This document shows positions 1 through 5,942 of a stretch of 8,466 bases of DNA, one piece after another. This DNA comes from Pseudomonadota bacterium (GTDB lineage Bacteria; Pseudomonadota; Alphaproteobacteria; Sphingomonadales; Sphingomonadaceae), in the NCBI GenBank assembly GCA_023432995.1, contig JAEZES010000146.1, forward strand, positions 1-8,466, written 5' to 3'. Position numbers and translations under genes: made by a program. Numbering within the stretch: the first letter of the stretch is position 1; each line of letters opens with the position of its first letter. Under the pieces are notes generated by a model. The model searched no databases, was not told the DNA's origin, and worked only from the letters and a program-made list of their open reading frames with translations.

Positions 1-71
1 GCACTATATAGCCCCCGTCTTCGGCCGCGCCACCTGCGAGCCGGTTCCACAAGTCATACGAGCAACGCAGC

Positions 72-728
72 ATGCCCTCCGTCATCTTCCCCGGCCCCGA
101 AGGCCGTCTCGAAGGCCGTTACTCGCCCGGCCCGCGCCCGCGCGCGCCGGTGGCGATGATCCTCCACCCGCACTCGCAAGGCGGCGGGACGATGAACGAC
201 CGCATCGTCCAGCGGCTGTACAAGACGTTCGTCGACCGCGGCTTCGCCACGCTGCGCTTCAACTTCCGCGGCGTCGGCCGCAGCCAGGGCAGCTTCGACA
301 ACGGCATCGGCGAGCTCAGCGACGCCGCCTCGGCGCTCGACTGGGTGCAGACGATCCATCCCGAGGCGCAGACCACTTGGGTCGCCGGGGTCAGCTTCGG
401 CGCGCTGATCGGCATGCAGCTGCTGATGCGCCGGCCCGAGATCCGCGGGTTCATCTCGATCGCCCCGCCGGCCAATATGTACGACTTCTCGTTCCTCGCA
501 CCGTGCCCGGCCTCGGGCATCTTCATCCAGGGCGCGGCCGACACGGTGGTCCAGCCGAGCGCGGTGGTGAAGCTGGTCGAGAAGCTGCGCACGCAAAAGC
601 ACATCACGATTCACCACGAAGAAATCCCGCGGGCCAACCACTTCTTCGAGAACGAGATCGACGACCTGATGGGCGCAGTCGACAACTACCTCGACTTCCG
701 GCTCGACCCGGCCTGCACCATCCGTTGA
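72..728 (+). CDS. Alpha/beta hydrolase, COG2945-like
   Basis: A 218-residue protein of the alpha/beta hydrolase fold, probably a cytoplasmic serine hydrolase; its substrate is unknown. The nucleophile elbow is GVSFG with Ser108. The likely acid is Asp157 in GAADTVV and the likely base is His190 in RANHF, so a full triad is present in the expected order. HPH at 32-34 followed by GGGT fits the oxyanion-loop region of this family, where HPHP..GGT is usual, and NFRGVGRSQG at 64-73 is the conserved strand-loop after it. There is no signal peptide or membrane segment. The ATG at 72 is chosen because MPSVIFPGPEGRLEGRY matches the N-terminus of related alphaproteobacterial proteins as I recall them. 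There is no clear Shine-Dalgarno sequence, although a TATATA lies at 5-10. Length is typical of the family. It is followed by a 116-nt gap, so tonB probably has its own promoter. Confidence 0.93.
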   Translation: MPSVIFPGPEGRLEGRYSPGPRPRAPVAMILHPHSQGGGTMNDRIVQRLYKTFVDRGFATLRFNFRGVGRSQGSFDNGIGELSDAASALDWVQTIHPEAQTTWVAGVSFGALIGMQLLMRRPEIRGFISIAPPANMYDFSFLAPCPASGIFIQGAADTVVQPSAVVKLVEKLRTQKHITIHHEEIPRANHFFENEIDDLMGAVDNYLDFRLDPACTIR

Positions 729-776
729 GCGAAGCGCGCGAATTTGCGCTTGCCGGGAACCCGACTTCTGATGTAA

Positions 777-791
777 TGTTACATTGTAACA
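777..791. promoter_or_regulatory. 15-bp perfect palindrome, likely operator of tonB gene
   Basis: TGTTACA-T-TGTAACA is a perfect inverted repeat centred at 784, in an AT-rich patch (771-791) of an otherwise GC-rich region, 54 bases before the tonB start. A third, imperfect half-site overlaps its left side (TGTAATGTTACA, 772-783). Reading from 773, the first 19 bases agree at 15 of 18 defined positions with the enterobacterial Zur consensus as I remember it, but the right flank (792-795) does not match. A weak sigma-70-like pair, TTGCCG (750-755) and TAATGT (774-779) with an 18-bp spacer, would place the palindrome over the -10 element, as expected for a repressor. Seen: the dyad. Inferred: an operator for a dimeric regulator, possibly of the Fur/Zur family. 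Confidence 0.55.
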
Positions 792-795
792 CGAG

Positions 796-844
796 TCGCC
801 GCCCTCGCCGCCCTGAGGGCGGCGGCACCGGAGAGGAGGCGAGC
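796..844 (+). promoter_or_regulatory. Structured 5' leader and ribosome binding site of tonB
   Basis: Two tandem 9-nt copies, GCCGCCCTC (798-806) and GCCGCCCTG (807-815), are followed by their shared complement AGGGCGGC (816-823). Either copy can form the stem, giving two mutually exclusive hairpins with loops of about 3 or 10 nt. CTCGCC (804-809) is also complementary to GGCGAG (838-843), which covers the end of the Shine-Dalgarno sequence AGGAGG (834-839) and the bases next to the ATG at 845. No T-run follows the hairpin, so an intrinsic terminator is unlikely. A role in controlling translation is inference only; GC-rich leaders fold easily. Confidence 0.4.
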
Positions 845-1510
845 ATGTCATACCTGGACCAGGCCCACGATCCGCGCCGCCGCGCCACCGCCGTTGCCAC
901 GACTGCCGCGGTCCACGCCGCCATCGCCCTTGCCGTGGTCACCGGCCTGAGCGTCGTCGGCTACAAGCAGGTCGACGAGCATAAGCCGATCCTGCAGTTC
1001 CCGATCCCGCCGGTTCCTCCGGAACCCGCGCCGCCGCTGCCGGACCCGGTCGCGCCTCCGCCGAAGGCGCCGAAACCCGTGATCGAGCTCCTGCCGCCCC
1101 CGCCCGAGCCGGTCTACGAGACGCTCGAACCGACCGAGGTGGCGTTCGCCGACATTCCCCGCGTCGTGCCCGATCCGATCGAGAACCTGCCGCCGCGGCC
1201 GCAGCCGAGCTTCACCCCGAAACGCGCGGTGCCGAGCAACAGCTCGGCGAACTGGATCACCAACAACGATTACCCGCGGGTGGCGCTGATCGACGAGGCC
1301 GAAGGCGCGGTCGCCTACCGGCTGGTAATCGGCACCAGCGGCCGCGTGTCGAGCTGCGAGCTGACCCGCCCCTCGGGCAACCGCGCGCTCGACGAAGCGA
1401 CCTGCCGCCTGATCACCCGCCGCGCGCGGTTCGAGCCGGCGACCGACGAAACCGGGGCCAAAGTGCTGGGCACGTTCACGGGCTCGGTGCGGTGGGAGAT
1501 ACCCGAGTAA
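845..1510 (+). CDS. tonB: TonB-family energy transducer
   Basis: A 221-residue inner-membrane protein with TonB architecture: a short cytoplasmic N-terminus rich in arginine, one membrane helix at about 17-39, a proline-rich periplasmic spacer at about 48-127 with many PP and EP/KP steps, and a C-terminal TonB domain at about 137-221. The C-terminal domain shows the usual pattern NDYPRVAL, EGAVAYRLVIGTSGRV, LDEATCRLITRRARFEPATD and a closing beta strand VRWEIP. Cys171 and Cys187 are positioned as in many proteobacterial homologues. TonB proteins couple the proton gradient, through ExbB/ExbD, to outer-membrane receptors. No exbB, exbD or receptor gene is visible here, so it probably borrows partners encoded elsewhere. 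The frame stays open well upstream of 845, but the ATG at 845 has a strong AGGAGG 5 nt before it and starts a normal TonB N-terminus. The stop codon abuts the end of the convergent gene with no spacer. Confidence 0.92.
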   Translation: MSYLDQAHDPRRRATAVATTAAVHAAIALAVVTGLSVVGYKQVDEHKPILQFPIPPVPPEPAPPLPDPVAPPPKAPKPVIELLPPPPEPVYETLEPTEVAFADIPRVVPDPIENLPPRPQPSFTPKRAVPSNSSANWITNNDYPRVALIDEAEGAVAYRLVIGTSGRVSSCELTRPSGNRALDEATCRLITRRARFEPATDETGAKVLGTFTGSVRWEIPE

Positions 1511-1714
1511 TCACTCCGGCGCGGGAGTGCGCTCGATCGGCGCGCTCCCGCTGCCGCTCGGGATCGTCCAGATCAGCACGTTGGCGATCATCACCACCGC
1601 CAGGATGACCAGCAGCGAGGCCTGCTTGGTTGAACCGCCCCGGCGCCACAGCACGATGGCGCCGCCGAGCGCCGCCAGGGCGGCGAGCATCAAGACCGAC
1701 AGGATCGCGCCCAT
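1511..1714 (-). CDS. Small two-helix membrane protein, unknown function
   Basis: A 67-residue protein with two hydrophobic helices at about 3-23 and 32-52, joined by a short basic loop (WRRGGSTK), and a polar tail rich in Pro, Ser and Gly. By the positive-inside rule the loop should be cytoplasmic, with both ends in the periplasm. I know of small alphaproteobacterial proteins with the same two-helix plan and an xxNVLIWTIP-like second helix, but no function. The gene starts 6 nt after the stop of the DUF937 gene on the same strand, with no strong ribosome binding site (CCGGCGA precedes the ATG), which suggests translational coupling. Its stop codon directly abuts the tonB stop. The good TM pattern and close operon spacing support a real gene despite its size. 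Confidence 0.7.
   Translation of the reverse strand: MGAILSVLMLAALAALGGAIVLWRRGGSTKQASLLVILAVVMIANVLIWTIPSGSGSAPIERTPAPE
1512..1549 (+). terminator. Candidate hairpin terminator after tonB
   Basis: GGGAGTGCGC (1523-1532) and GCGCGCTCCC (1540-1549) form a 10-bp stem with one G-U pair on the + strand RNA and a 7-nt loop, starting 12 nt after the tonB stop. A smaller, mutually exclusive hairpin, CACTCC (1512-1517) with GGAGTG (1524-1529), lies directly after the stop. No T-run follows, so termination would be non-canonical or Rho-assisted. The whole element lies inside the 3' end of the convergent gene. Confidence 0.4.
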
Positions 1715-1720
1715 CGCCGG

Positions 1721-2320
1721 TCAGCGACCCAGCCGGCCCGCCATGCCGATGATGTCGTCGAGCGGATTGCCGTCGCCATCGAGATCGAGCATGGCGCCGA
1801 TGCCGCCGAGATCGGGGCCACCCGACGCTGCCCCGCCGCGCCCGCCGAGCACCGAGCCGAGAATGTCGCCGAACACCCCGCCGCCCTGCGCCGGTGTGCC
1901 GGCGCCGCCGGCTCGCGACGACAGGTAGCCGCCAACCAGCATCGCGAGGATGGGCAGCATCTTCTTGAGCAGTTCGGGGCTGAGCCCGGACTGCTGCGAG
2001 GCCTGCCCGGCGACCTGCCGGCTGACCTCTTTCGAGCCGAAGATCTGTCCGAGCACTTCGTTGCCGCGGGCGACGTCGGTCGGCTCAGGACCGACAACGT
2101 TGTCAGCCAGGGCCCCTCCGCCAAGGCCGCCGAGCATGCCGATCAGGTCGCCGATCCCGGCCGTGCCGCCGCCGCCCGCCTCGCCACGCTTCTTGAACCC
2201 GCCGAGAATGGAGGGGAGCAGGACTTCGGCGCCGGCAGTCGCCTGGGCCGGGCTGATGCCGAGCTGCCCGGCCATCGCCTCGATGCCCCCGCTCCGGCGT
2301 AGTGTGTCGAGAATGTCCAT
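1721..2320 (-). CDS. DUF937 (YidB-like) protein
   Basis: A 199-residue protein of the DUF937 family (PF06078, COG3753), whose role is not established. The N-terminus, MDILDTLRRSGGIEAMAGQL, then GISPAQATAGAEVLLPSILGGF, is the family's helical opening with an amphipathic repeat around LLPSILGG. The middle is glycine-rich (49-70), and a second helical block SGLSPELLKKMLPILAMLVGGYL (111-133) repeats the theme 'S-P-E/A..LL..LPIL..L'. After another Gly-rich linker the protein ends in MLDLDGDGNPLDDIIGMAG, an aspartate-rich DxDxDG loop like a calcium-binding EF-hand or dockerin loop, which is common at the end of this family. There is no signal peptide. The ATG at 2320 is chosen from the N-terminus and from GGGGAG 6 nt upstream. 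The frame is open far upstream of it, opposite the DUF3597 gene, but that extension has no family character. Confidence 0.87.
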   Translation of the reverse strand: MDILDTLRRSGGIEAMAGQLGISPAQATAGAEVLLPSILGGFKKRGEAGGGGTAGIGDLIGMLGGLGGGALADNVVGPEPTDVARGNEVLGQIFGSKEVSRQVAGQASQQSGLSPELLKKMLPILAMLVGGYLSSRAGGAGTPAQGGGVFGDILGSVLGGRGGAASGGPDLGGIGAMLDLDGDGNPLDDIIGMAGRLGR

Positions 2321-2479
2321 GAATAACTCCCCTCGGGCTGCGGCGGTCCGCCATGGCTTGACGGCTGGGCCGATCTGTCCGACCTTCCTACGGCGATTGG
2401 GTGCCGAACGAAAGGCAGGGAAGGACTGGCACCGAAGCTTGGGAGGGGAATGCGACAACCCAAGCAAAGGACCACTTCG
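2321..2479. promoter_or_regulatory. Divergent intergenic region, DUF937 / DUF3597
   Basis: This 159-nt gap must hold the start signals of both divergent genes. Directly visible are the ribosome binding sites at its two ends: GGGGAG on the - strand for DUF937, and AAAGGA (2467-2472) on the + strand, 7 nt before the DUF3597 ATG. A TTGACG (2358-2363, +) could be a -35 element, but I see no good -10 at 16-18 bp. An inverted repeat GGTGCC (2400-2405) / GGCACC (2428-2433) with a 22-nt spacer is the only dyad of note and could be chance. The promoter positions are therefore not resolved. Confidence 0.4.
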
Positions 2480-2875
2480 ATGGGTATCTTCAATTCGATC
2501 AAGAATGCGATCTTCGGCCGCGACGACGACCAGCCGTCGGCCAGCCCGCAACAAGAGCAACAGCAGGCGACCGCCACTCAAACTGGCTCGCCTCAGCCGG
2601 CGCCGGGCCAGCCCGCGCCGATCAGCGAGATCGACGTCGCAGCGCGGCTCGAAGCCTTGCCCGGCGCCAGCAACCTCAACTGGCGCACTTCGATCGTCGA
2701 CCTGATGAAGCTGATCGGGGTCGATTCGAGCTACGCCAACCGCAAGCAGCTCGCCGAGGAGCTCGGCAACACCGACTACGAGGGCTCGGCCGAGGACAAC
2801 ATCCGGCTGCACCGGCAGACCATGCAGGAACTCGCCAGGAACGGCGGCAAGGTGCCGGCGGAATTCCTCAACTGA
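2480..2875 (+). CDS. DUF3597 protein
   Basis: A 131-residue protein. Residues 1-13 (MGIFNSIKNAIFG) form the short amphipathic N-terminal helix typical of DUF3597 (PF12200). A disordered Gln/Pro/Ser/Ala-rich linker follows at about 14-47. The conserved helical domain at about 49-130 carries the family signature EIDVAARLEAL, LNWRTSIVDLMKLIGVDSS, RKQLAEELG, IRLHRQTMQEL and the end motif NGGKVPAEF. Function is unknown. A LysM-like or stress role is sometimes assumed for such proteins, but nothing here proves it. The ATG at 2480 is preferred over one at 2450 because it begins the family N-terminus and has AAAGGA at a good distance. The gene is divergent from DUF937 and is followed in the same frame, after one stop and 14 codons, by the DUF885 gene, with which it may form an operon. 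Confidence 0.9.
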   Translation: MGIFNSIKNAIFGRDDDQPSASPQQEQQQATATQTGSPQPAPGQPAPISEIDVAARLEALPGASNLNWRTSIVDLMKLIGVDSSYANRKQLAEELGNTDYEGSAEDNIRLHRQTMQELARNGGKVPAEFLN

Positions 2876-2900
2876 TGTCCGTTTGACAGTTCGGCAGGGC

Positions 2901-2915
2901 GCGGCGAAAAGCCGC
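2901..2915 (+). other. Hairpin in place of a ribosome binding site before DUF885 gene
   Basis: GCGGC-GAAAA-GCCGC forms a 5-bp perfect stem with a 5-nt loop that ends 2 nt before the DUF885 ATG (2918). It occupies exactly the Shine-Dalgarno window, and no purine-rich site is visible nearby. The only possible upstream start in frame is blocked by the TGA at 2873, so the start is well fixed. The stem is short and could be chance in GC-rich sequence. Confidence 0.35.
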
Positions 2916-2917
2916 TC

Positions 2918-4765
2918 ATGTCGATTTCATCCGCAACCATTACCCGACGCCAGGCCCTTGCCGGGCTTGGCGCCGGGGCTTCGCTGTTCGTCCTTCCAGG
3001 TTGCGCGACGCGCCTGGCTGGGGCGCCGGCGCCGGTCGATGGCGCGACCGCGCTGCTCGACGACATCGCCTGGAACCTGCTGGCCCACGAGCCCGAACGG
3101 GCAACCTCGCTCGGGGTCGACACCGAGGCGCATGCCGCGCTGCGCGGGCGGCTGAAGGACATCTCCAGCCAGGGCATCGACGCCTACGCAGCCACGCTGC
3201 GCGCCGATCTCGCGCGCGTGCGCGCGGTCGACACGGCCGCGCTCGATCCGGCGACGCGGACCAGCTTCGAGGTGGTCGAGAGCGCCTACGCCACTGCGCT
3301 CGAGGGCTTTGCGCAGCCTTACGGCGACGTCGCGGTCGGCTCGTGGCGTAACGCGCCTTACGTCGTGATCCAGAACGTCGGCGGCTACATCGACTACCCG
3401 CGGTTCCTCGATTCCGACCACCCGGTCAGGGACGCGACCGACGCCGAGGCGTACCTGTCGCGGCTCGAGGCGATCCCGGGCAACCTCGACGGGGAGCTCG
3501 AGCGGGTCCGCGCCGCAGCCGGGATGGGCGTGATCCCGCCCGACTTCCTGCTCGCCAAGGCGATCCCGCAGCTCGAATCCTCGCTCGCCGACGCGAAAGC
3601 CGGCGGCGTTCTGGTCGAATCGCTGGCCCGGCGCACGGCCGAGGCCAACCTGGCCGGGGACTGGGAGGGCCGCGCGCGCAGCCTCGTCACCGGGCCGATC
3701 GCGGCCGCGCTCGAACGCCAGCTTGCCGAACTCAGGCGACAAACAAGCCTCGCCGACGGCGACCCCGGCATGTGGTCGCAGCCGCGCGGCGACGAGTGGT
3801 ACGCCTGGGCGCTCCGCGCCAGCACGACCACGCGCATGTCGCCCGACGAAATCCACGAGATGGGGCTGACCGAGCTCGACGAGATCCACGGGCGGATGGA
3901 CCCGATCCTGCGCGACCTCGGCTATACCCAGGGCTCGGTGGGCGACCGCATGACCGCGCTCGGCGAGGACCCGCGCTTCAAGTTCGCCGAGGGCGATCCG
4001 GGCCGCGCCGAGATCATGGCCTTCATCGAGCAGCGCATCGCCTGGATCCGCGCGCAGATGCCGCGCGCCTTCGAGACCATCGTCCGCGCCAACCTCGAGG
4101 TCCGCCGCTTGCCCCTGTCCGAGGAACCGGGCGCGCCGACCGCCTATGGCGGCGCCGGATCGAAGGACGGCACGATCCCCGGCAAGATGTGGATCAACCT
4201 CCGCACCACCGACCTGCACCGCAAGTACGACGTGCCGACGCTGGTCCACCACGAGACCATCCCGGGCCACGTGTGGGAAGGCGAGTATTCGAACCAGCTC
4301 CCGCTGATCCGCTCGATCCTCGCCTTCAATGCGTTCTCCGAGGGCTGGGCGCTTTACGCCGAGCAGCTCGCCGACGAGCTCGGCGCTTACGACGAGAATC
4401 CCGCCTGGCGGCTCGGGTACCTGCAGGACCAGGCGTTCCGCGCCTGCCGACTGGTGGTCGACACCGGCCTCCACCACAAGCGCTGGAGCCGCGAGCAGGG
4501 CATCGCCTTCTTCATGGAGCGTAACGGCAACAAGCGCGAGCAGGTCGAGAGCGAAGTCGACCGCTACTGCTCGTGGCCCGGCCAGGCCTGCGGCTACAAG
4601 GTCGGCCACAGCGAGATGGTCCGCCAGCGCAGCCGAGCGCAGCAGGCGCTTGGGGCGGCGTTCGACTTGCGCAAGTACAACGACGCGGTCGTGAAGGGCG
4701 GCAACGCCCCGCTCGACGTGCTGGCAAGGAACGTCGACCGCTACATCGCCTCGGGCCGCGCCTGA
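2918..4765 (+). CDS. DUF885 family metallohydrolase-like Tat lipoprotein
   Basis: A 615-residue protein of the DUF885 family (PF05960, COG4805). The zinc-type motif HETIPGH (His445, Glu446, His451) is followed by FSEGWALYAE, whose Glu475 is the likely third metal ligand, an arrangement like gluzincin peptidases. GQACGYKVG (555-563) near the C-terminus is another family motif. This suggests a metal-dependent peptidase or hydrolase; the substrate is unknown. The N-terminus has a twin-arginine motif, TRRQALAG (Arg10-Arg11), then a hydrophobic stretch and LPGC with Cys29, a near-consensus lipobox. I infer export by Tat in folded form and lipid anchoring; the residue after Cys is Ala, not Asp, so outer-membrane sorting is likely if the Lol rule holds. 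Length matches the family. It lies 42 nt after DUF3597 and converges with the downstream regulator, with a 10-nt gap. A TTGACA at 2883-2888 has no -10 partner. Confidence 0.92.
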   Translation: MSISSATITRRQALAGLGAGASLFVLPGCATRLAGAPAPVDGATALLDDIAWNLLAHEPERATSLGVDTEAHAALRGRLKDISSQGIDAYAATLRADLARVRAVDTAALDPATRTSFEVVESAYATALEGFAQPYGDVAVGSWRNAPYVVIQNVGGYIDYPRFLDSDHPVRDATDAEAYLSRLEAIPGNLDGELERVRAAAGMGVIPPDFLLAKAIPQLESSLADAKAGGVLVESLARRTAEANLAGDWEGRARSLVTGPIAAALERQLAELRRQTSLADGDPGMWSQPRGDEWYAWALRASTTTRMSPDEIHEMGLTELDEIHGRMDPILRDLGYTQGSVGDRMTALGEDPRFKFAEGDPGRAEIMAFIEQRIAWIRAQMPRAFETIVRANLEVRRLPLSEEPGAPTAYGGAGSKDGTIPGKMWINLRTTDLHRKYDVPTLVHHETIPGHVWEGEYSNQLPLIRSILAFNAFSEGWALYAEQLADELGAYDENPAWRLGYLQDQAFRACRLVVDTGLHHKRWSREQGIAFFMERNGNKREQVESEVDRYCSWPGQACGYKVGHSEMVRQRSRAQQALGAAFDLRKYNDAVVKGGNAPLDVLARNVDRYIASGRA

Positions 4766-4775
4766 GGGATCGCGA

Positions 4776-5834
4776 TCAGCGCGGCGCCAGCATGCGCCGC
4801 GCGACGATCATCGCCCCGACCACGCAGCCGCCGAACAGCGCCCCTTCGAGTCCGGCCGTCACCACCTGGCTGACCGGGCCGAACCCCTGCTCGCCGAGCA
4901 GCGCCCCGATCGGGTCGAGGCGCAACCGCGATTCCGGGAAGGTGCGGGCGAGCAGGTCGAGGCTGCCCGCCATCAGCCGGCCGCCGGCAAGCGCGATCGC
5001 CACGCCGGCGAGTGCTCCGGCCAGCGCCGCGATTCCCGACCCGAGCCGCAGCCGCGGCCGGCCCCCGCGCCAGCCGAGCCACGCTCCGAATCCGACGACG
5101 CCGCCGAGCACCAACCCCTCGACCGCGCCGGTGATGTCCGACGGCGCGTGGCCGAACAGCAGGTTGAGCGTGTCGAGACCGAGCAGCTTGACCACCGCGC
5201 CGGTCAGCAGGCCGCCGAGCGCCCCGCCGAGGGCGTTGCGGTACCAGGCGGGCCGCTCGCCATCGGCGGCCATGGCAAGCCCGAAGCCCACCCCGGCCCC
5301 GCCGATCGCGCCGACCACCACGCACACCGCGGTCACCACCAGCAGCACCGACAGCGCGCCGACGCCGGGCTGCACCGGCGTCGAGACTCCGGCGAACCCG
5401 TAGAGCAGCCCGCCCGTCAGCCCTGCGATCCCGCCGCCGATCGCGCCCGCCGCGCCGAGGGCGACCACGCGCGGCCAGCGTGGCGTCGAAGCAGCCGGCG
5501 AACGACCGTCCACCGCCGAGGCCACTGCAACCGCGGCGAGGAACCGGTAACCGTGCTTCGGCACCGTCTCGATGAACCGCGGGTTCGCCGCGTCGTCGCC
5601 GAGCTGGCGGCGCAGCGTGCGGATGCACTGCGTCAGCGCCTCGTCGGTCACCGGGATGCCGCGCCACACTTCCTCGAGGAAACGGTCCTTGGACACCAGC
5701 CGTCCGCGTTCCGACACCAGCAGGACCAGCGCGTCGAGATAGCGGCCGGTGAGTTCGACCGGGGCGCCGTCGCGGCTCAGCCGCCGGTTGCCCGGATCGA
5801 GCTCGAAGCCCTCGAAGTGCAGGCAGGAATCCAT
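4776..5834 (-). CDS. Winged-helix regulator fused to multi-helix membrane domain
   Basis: A 352-residue protein. Residues about 6-100 are an OmpR/PhoB-type winged-helix domain (Trans_reg_C): FEGFELDPGNRRLSRDG, LTGRYLDALVLLVSERGRLVSKDRFLEEVW, DEALTQCIRTLRRQLGDD and the wing IETVPKHGYRF. There is no receiver domain. Residues about 120-348 are a glycine-rich membrane region with about six helices (near 121-147, 157-188, 200-226, 235-255, 264-290 and 319-346). The plan resembles CadC/ToxR membrane-bound one-component regulators, but those usually have one membrane helix and a periplasmic sensor. Here the membrane part itself is probably the sensor. The start at 5834 gives the normal domain beginning; an ATG at 5924 has no ribosome binding site and adds 30 unlike residues. 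It lies 108 nt downstream of the c-di-GMP gene on the same strand, so co-transcription is possible. No phosphorylation site or ligand pocket can be named. Confidence 0.85.
   Translation of the reverse strand: MDSCLHFEGFELDPGNRRLSRDGAPVELTGRYLDALVLLVSERGRLVSKDRFLEEVWRGIPVTDEALTQCIRTLRRQLGDDAANPRFIETVPKHGYRFLAAVAVASAVDGRSPAASTPRWPRVVALGAAGAIGGGIAGLTGGLLYGFAGVSTPVQPGVGALSVLLVVTAVCVVVGAIGGAGVGFGLAMAADGERPAWYRNALGGALGGLLTGAVVKLLGLDTLNLLFGHAPSDITGAVEGLVLGGVVGFGAWLGWRGGRPRLRLGSGIAALAGALAGVAIALAGGRLMAGSLDLLARTFPESRLRLDPIGALLGEQGFGPVSQVVTAGLEGALFGGCVVGAMIVARRMLAPR
4779..4802. terminator. Candidate hairpin terminator after DUF885 gene
   Basis: GCGCGGCGC (4779-4787) and GCGCCGCGC (4794-4802) form a perfect 9-bp stem with the 6-nt loop CAGCAT, beginning 13 nt after the DUF885 stop. 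No T-run follows on either strand. The element lies inside the last codons of the convergent regulator gene, so it can act only for the + strand gene in the normal way. Its placement matches the hairpin after tonB. Confidence 0.4.
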
Positions 5835-5942
5835 CCTGCCCCAGTTGCTATGCCCAAGCACGCCCTCGCGCCAAGCCCCATCGTCCGGCTTTCCCTCGCC
5901 GCGGTAGCTGGGCACTGGTTGCATGGCCGCAGCGCGCGAGCG

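Noticed and set aside
377..844. Upstream extension of the tonB frame into the hydrolase gene.
   Set aside because: The extension overlaps a better-supported gene in another frame, and AGGAGG plus a normal TonB N-terminus place the start at 845.
54..851. A 265-codon - strand frame opposite the hydrolase gene.
   Set aside because: The hydrolase on the + strand has a complete catalytic triad and family N-terminus; the - strand frame has only biased composition.
2357..2376. Possible heat-shock (RpoH) promoter, CTTGAC followed by CCGATCT, before DUF3597.
   Set aside because: The two elements are only 7 nt apart, far less than the 13-17 nt required.
2321..2812. Open upstream extension of the DUF937 frame, 164 codons.
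   Set aside because: It runs through the intergenic region and opposite DUF3597. The family N-terminus and a good ribosome binding site start at 2320.
2927..4609. A 560-codon open frame on the - strand, opposite the DUF885 gene.
   Set aside because: It has no family motifs and an Arg/Ala/Val/Asp-biased composition expected from the antisense of a GC-rich gene. The + strand protein has clear metal-binding and signal motifs.
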